Of a stretch of DNA of 64,000 bases, positions 61,675 through 64,000 are shown piece by piece (position 1 is the stretch's first letter; each line of letters starts with the position of its first letter). The translations under genes and the position numbers were made by a program. Origin of the DNA: Halosimplex carlsbadense 2-9-1 (GTDB taxonomy: Archaea > Halobacteriota > Halobacteria > Halobacteriales > Haloarculaceae); assembly GCF_000337455.1 (NCBI RefSeq), contig NZ_AOIU01000004.1, positions 35,257 through 99,256 of the forward strand. The letters run 5' to 3'. Under the pieces are notes generated by a model, which worked only from the letters and a program-made list of their open reading frames with translations, ran no database searches and had not been told where the DNA came from.

Positions 61675-63536
61675 TCGTCGCCGGGTTCGACGCCGCTCTC
61701 CTCGCCCGCGCCGACGATGGCCTCACGGTCGAGGCCGCCGCGGGCTTCCCGGATGTTGTCGTAGCTGAACCAGACGAGGCCGAAGATGAGTCCGACGAGC
61801 ACGAGCGCGATGACGCTCTGGAAGACGAGCGACGCGGCGCCGATTGTGCCGCTGTAGTCGCCGGTCATGAGGGCCATGGGGTTGCGGTAGACGCCGATGG
61901 TCACCAGCGCCCAGACGGTCACCGCGAGCATGAAGACGAGCGGCGCGCCGGTGCTGACGAGCTGTTTGTTGTCGTCCCAGTTGGCCAGCCAGACGGTCGC
62001 GACCAGCAGCGCCAGCGCCGCCAGCGCCTGGTTGGCGCCGCCAAAGAGCGGCCAGATGTTCGACCACTGGCCCGAAGCGACGAGGAAGTAGCCCGCCAGC
62101 GAGAGGATACCGGCGTTGACGTAGCGGTTGGTCACCGTGCGTTCGAGGTCGGTCTCGGGCGTGCCGACGATCTCTTCGAGCATGTAGCGGCCGAGCCGCA
62201 TCGCGGTGTCGGTGCTGGTCAGCAGGAAGCTGACGAACACGAGGCCGATGAACGTCGCCGCGGCGGTGACACCCAGACCGAAGACCGTCAGCAGGGCGCC
62301 GCCGCCGGCGGGGAAGGTGACGAGCGCGGAGCTGAGCGAGTCGCCCGCGCCGACGACCAGCGAGACGGCGAGGATCGCGGTGACGGCGAGCAGGCCCTCG
62401 CCGAGCATCCCGCCATAGCCGATGAGACGGGCGTCGGACTCCTTGTTCAGCTGTTTGGCGGTCGTCCCGGAGGAGACCAGCGAGTGGAACCCGCTGATGG
62501 TCCCGCAGGCGATGGTGACGAACAGGAACGGGAACAGCGCCCCCAGTTCCGGATGGATGAAGCCGGTCCAGCCGGGGATCTGCGTCGTCAGCGACGTGAC
62601 CTGGACGCCCTCGATCCCTGCCGAGGCGACGTTGATCGTGATGTCCGTGAAGCCGACGACGGTGCCGACGATGGCGCCGAGGATCATGCCGCCGACGCCG
62701 ACGTACAGCAGGCTGGAGGTGAGGAAGTCACGCGGCTGGAGCAGCACCCAGACGGGCAGGACGCTCGCGGCGAAGGCGTAGATGACGGTCACGAGCACCC
62801 AGCCGCCCATGTTGGGGTTCTGCGCGTTCGCCAGCGGGAGCCACATCCCGCCGTCGCCCAGCAGGACGATGGTCTCGGCCGGGAGCCCCTCGCGTGCGAA
62901 CAGCGCGACGGGGTACTCCAGGCCGACCCAGACGCCGCCGAACACCAGCGCCACGAAGGCGACGGCACCCGGCAGGAACGGGCCGTTGAGCTGGTAGAGA
63001 TACACCCCGAACAGGATCGCCAGGGCGATGTAGACGAACGACGCCGTCGCCGTCCACGGGAAGGCGTCGAACACCAGCCCGATCAGGTAGGCGAAGGCGG
63101 CGATGACGAGGATGATAGTCAGGTACGCGAACCACAGCAGCATGTCCTTGCCGCGCTCGCCGACGTACTGGCCGATGATGTATCCGATCGACTTGCCGTC
63201 GTGGCGGACGCTCGACGACAGCGACATGAAGTCGTGGACGGCGCCAAAGAGCGGGTTCCCGATCGCGACCCAGATGATCGCGGGGATCCACCCGAACGCC
63301 GCGGCGGCCGTGATCGGCCCCGCGATCGGCGCGCCGCCGGCGATACTGGAGTAGTGATGGCCCAGTAAGACCGGCTTTTTCGACGGGACGTACTCCTGCC
63401 CGTCGTCGTACTTGTGCGCCGGTGTCTCACGTTCGTCGTCGAGTTCGACGAACCGCGCCAGATACCTGGAGTAGCCCAGATACCCCACCGAGAACGTTGC
63501 CAGTGCCGCTATCGCGAGCCACATCACCTGTACCAT
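61671..63536 (-). CDS. cstA: CstA-family carbon starvation / peptide or pyruvate transporter
   Basis: A 621-residue membrane protein with about sixteen helices. The family segment SSIAGGAPIAGPITAAAAFGW and the GNPLFGAVHDFMSLSSSVRHDGKS loop are typical of CstA/BtsT-like symporters. Bacterial members import peptides or pyruvate. The start is ATG 63536; a TATA box TTTTATA (63574-63580, minus strand) would start transcription near 63551, giving a short leader. It is convergent with the upstream-encoded hypothetical gene. Confidence 0.93.
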   Translation of the reverse strand: MVQVMWLAIAALATFSVGYLGYSRYLARFVELDDERETPAHKYDDGQEYVPSKKPVLLGHHYSSIAGGAPIAGPITAAAAFGWIPAIIWVAIGNPLFGAVHDFMSLSSSVRHDGKSIGYIIGQYVGERGKDMLLWFAYLTIILVIAAFAYLIGLVFDAFPWTATASFVYIALAILFGVYLYQLNGPFLPGAVAFVALVFGGVWVGLEYPVALFAREGLPAETIVLLGDGGMWLPLANAQNPNMGGWVLVTVIYAFAASVLPVWVLLQPRDFLTSSLLYVGVGGMILGAIVGTVVGFTDITINVASAGIEGVQVTSLTTQIPGWTGFIHPELGALFPFLFVTIACGTISGFHSLVSSGTTAKQLNKESDARLIGYGGMLGEGLLAVTAILAVSLVVGAGDSLSSALVTFPAGGGALLTVFGLGVTAAATFIGLVFVSFLLTSTDTAMRLGRYMLEEIVGTPETDLERTVTNRYVNAGILSLAGYFLVASGQWSNIWPLFGGANQALAALALLVATVWLANWDDNKQLVSTGAPLVFMLAVTVWALVTIGVYRNPMALMTGDYSGTIGAASLVFQSVIALVLVGLIFGLVWFSYDNIREARGGLDREAIVGAGEESGVEPGDD

Positions 63537-63573
63537 GTGTTGTCACCACACACCCCACATCACGAAAGAACAC

Positions 63574-63580
63574 TATAAAA
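63574..63580 (-). promoter_or_regulatory. TATA box of cstA
   Basis: TTTTATA on the minus strand, 38 bases before the ATG, in an AT-rich region (63541-63610). Spacing fits a 15-base leader. Confidence 0.55.
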
Positions 63581-63760
63581 CCTGAAGATTATAATATAGG
63601 TTATCCAATAGTTAACGGCGGCAAAACGGCGGTAAGTGTGGTCGAGCGCCGCGTCGGGGGTGCCGAACAGAGCGATCGTCGACGGAGTGGGCCGGGCAGA
63701 GCGGTCGTCCGCGGAGTGGACCGAACGGAGCGGTCGTCGGAACCGGGGGTCGTGCGCGCC

Positions 63761-64000
63761 TTACGCTTCGACGGAGCCCGCGTCCGCGTCGATGGCGAGT
63801 TCGTCGGCCACCGCCGCGAGCAGGTCGCCTTTCACCTCGCGGACGCGCGACTCGATCTCGGCGACGACCGGCTCGTCGAACGCCCGCCGGATCTCGTCGA
63901 TCCGCTCGCGCTCGGTCGCGACGCGGTCGCGCAGCCACGTCGCGCCCCGGCCCTGCTCGTCCTCGTCGGGCGCGGGCGTCACCCTGTTGACGACCAACCC
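63761..64000 (-). CDS. ArsA/anion-transporting ATPase-like protein, C-terminal part (5' end beyond window)
   Basis: The last 79 codons of a gene entering from the right edge. The first visible residues GLVVNRVTP, followed by a charged helical segment (RDRVATERERIDEIRRAFDE), match the region after the nucleotide domain in ArsA/Get3-like and MinD-like ATPases. The assignment is tentative because the nucleotide-binding motifs are outside the window. Confidence 0.55.
   Translation of the reverse strand, partial: GLVVNRVTPAPDEDEQGRGATWLRDRVATERERIDEIRRAFDEPVVAEIESRVREVKGDLLAAVADELAIDADAGSVEA

Overview
The window is chromosomal DNA of a haloarchaeon (class Halobacteria). The evidence is a very GC-rich sequence, proteins rich in Asp and Glu, many twin-arginine signals on exported proteins, archaeal ribosomal proteins L15e and S6e, phytoene synthase, TrmB and type IV pilin families, and TATA-type promoters. 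Genus and species cannot be read from it; a Haloarcula- or Halosimplex-like lineage is only a guess.

Layout. (1) 1-10778: a leftward cellulase cluster. Three GH5 proteins and one GH12 protein, all Tat-exported, end in the same C-terminal module of about 135 residues; a free-standing fibronectin type III protein sits between them. Gaps are short or overlapping, so one promoter near 9370 probably drives the set. A TrmB-type sugar regulator lies just upstream. (2) 11013-19679: housekeeping and cell-surface genes (L15e, crtB, a beta-lactamase-fold serine hydrolase, RNase R, a zinc protein, a lipoprotein, an MFS exporter). (3) 20076-29118: a PD-(D/E)xK-like protein, a two-subunit ABC exporter, a P-type cation ATPase and a flavin-binding protein. 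(4) 29140-38920: VIT1-like transporter with DUF211, flippase-like membrane protein, GT2 glycosyltransferase, cytoplasmic GH3 beta-glucosidase, isochorismatase and YqcI-like pair, MOSC protein, and a flavin-dependent halogenase homologue. (5) 39143-44804: a type IV pilus operon (ATPase, membrane platform, very large pilin-like protein). (6) 44861-45139: tRNA-Arg(CCG) whose 3' end is duplicated next door. (7) 45214-48831: membrane ferredoxin, 6-phosphogluconate dehydrogenase, an unassigned structured RNA candidate, and a creatininase-family gene flanked by two copies of a 37-bp motif. (8) 48839-53251: an iron-siderophore ABC system with an embedded FAD oxidoreductase and three iron-box-like operators. 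(9) 53373-64000: M29 aminopeptidase, Gfo/Idh oxidoreductase, dCTP-deaminase-like protein, S6e, phosphate permease, CstA, and the end of an ArsA-like gene.

How the parts fit. The exported GH5 and GH12 enzymes would cut cellulose or related beta-glucans outside the cell, and the cytoplasmic GH3 enzyme could finish imported oligosaccharides, although no sugar importer is visible here. The iron system looks like a regulon under a DtxR/IdeR-like repressor.

The non-coding DNA is unusual. Several intergenic regions carry hairpins with a constant GAGCGAAGCGA-type loop on different but paired stems. A double-hairpin module occurs twice with compensating stem changes, a composite repeat occurs at 55.9-56.2 kb and 60.3-60.7 kb, and there is a perfect 23-bp inverted repeat at 60143-60214. 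Together with the GNRA-rich region at 47072-47300, these are the best candidates for undescribed elements.
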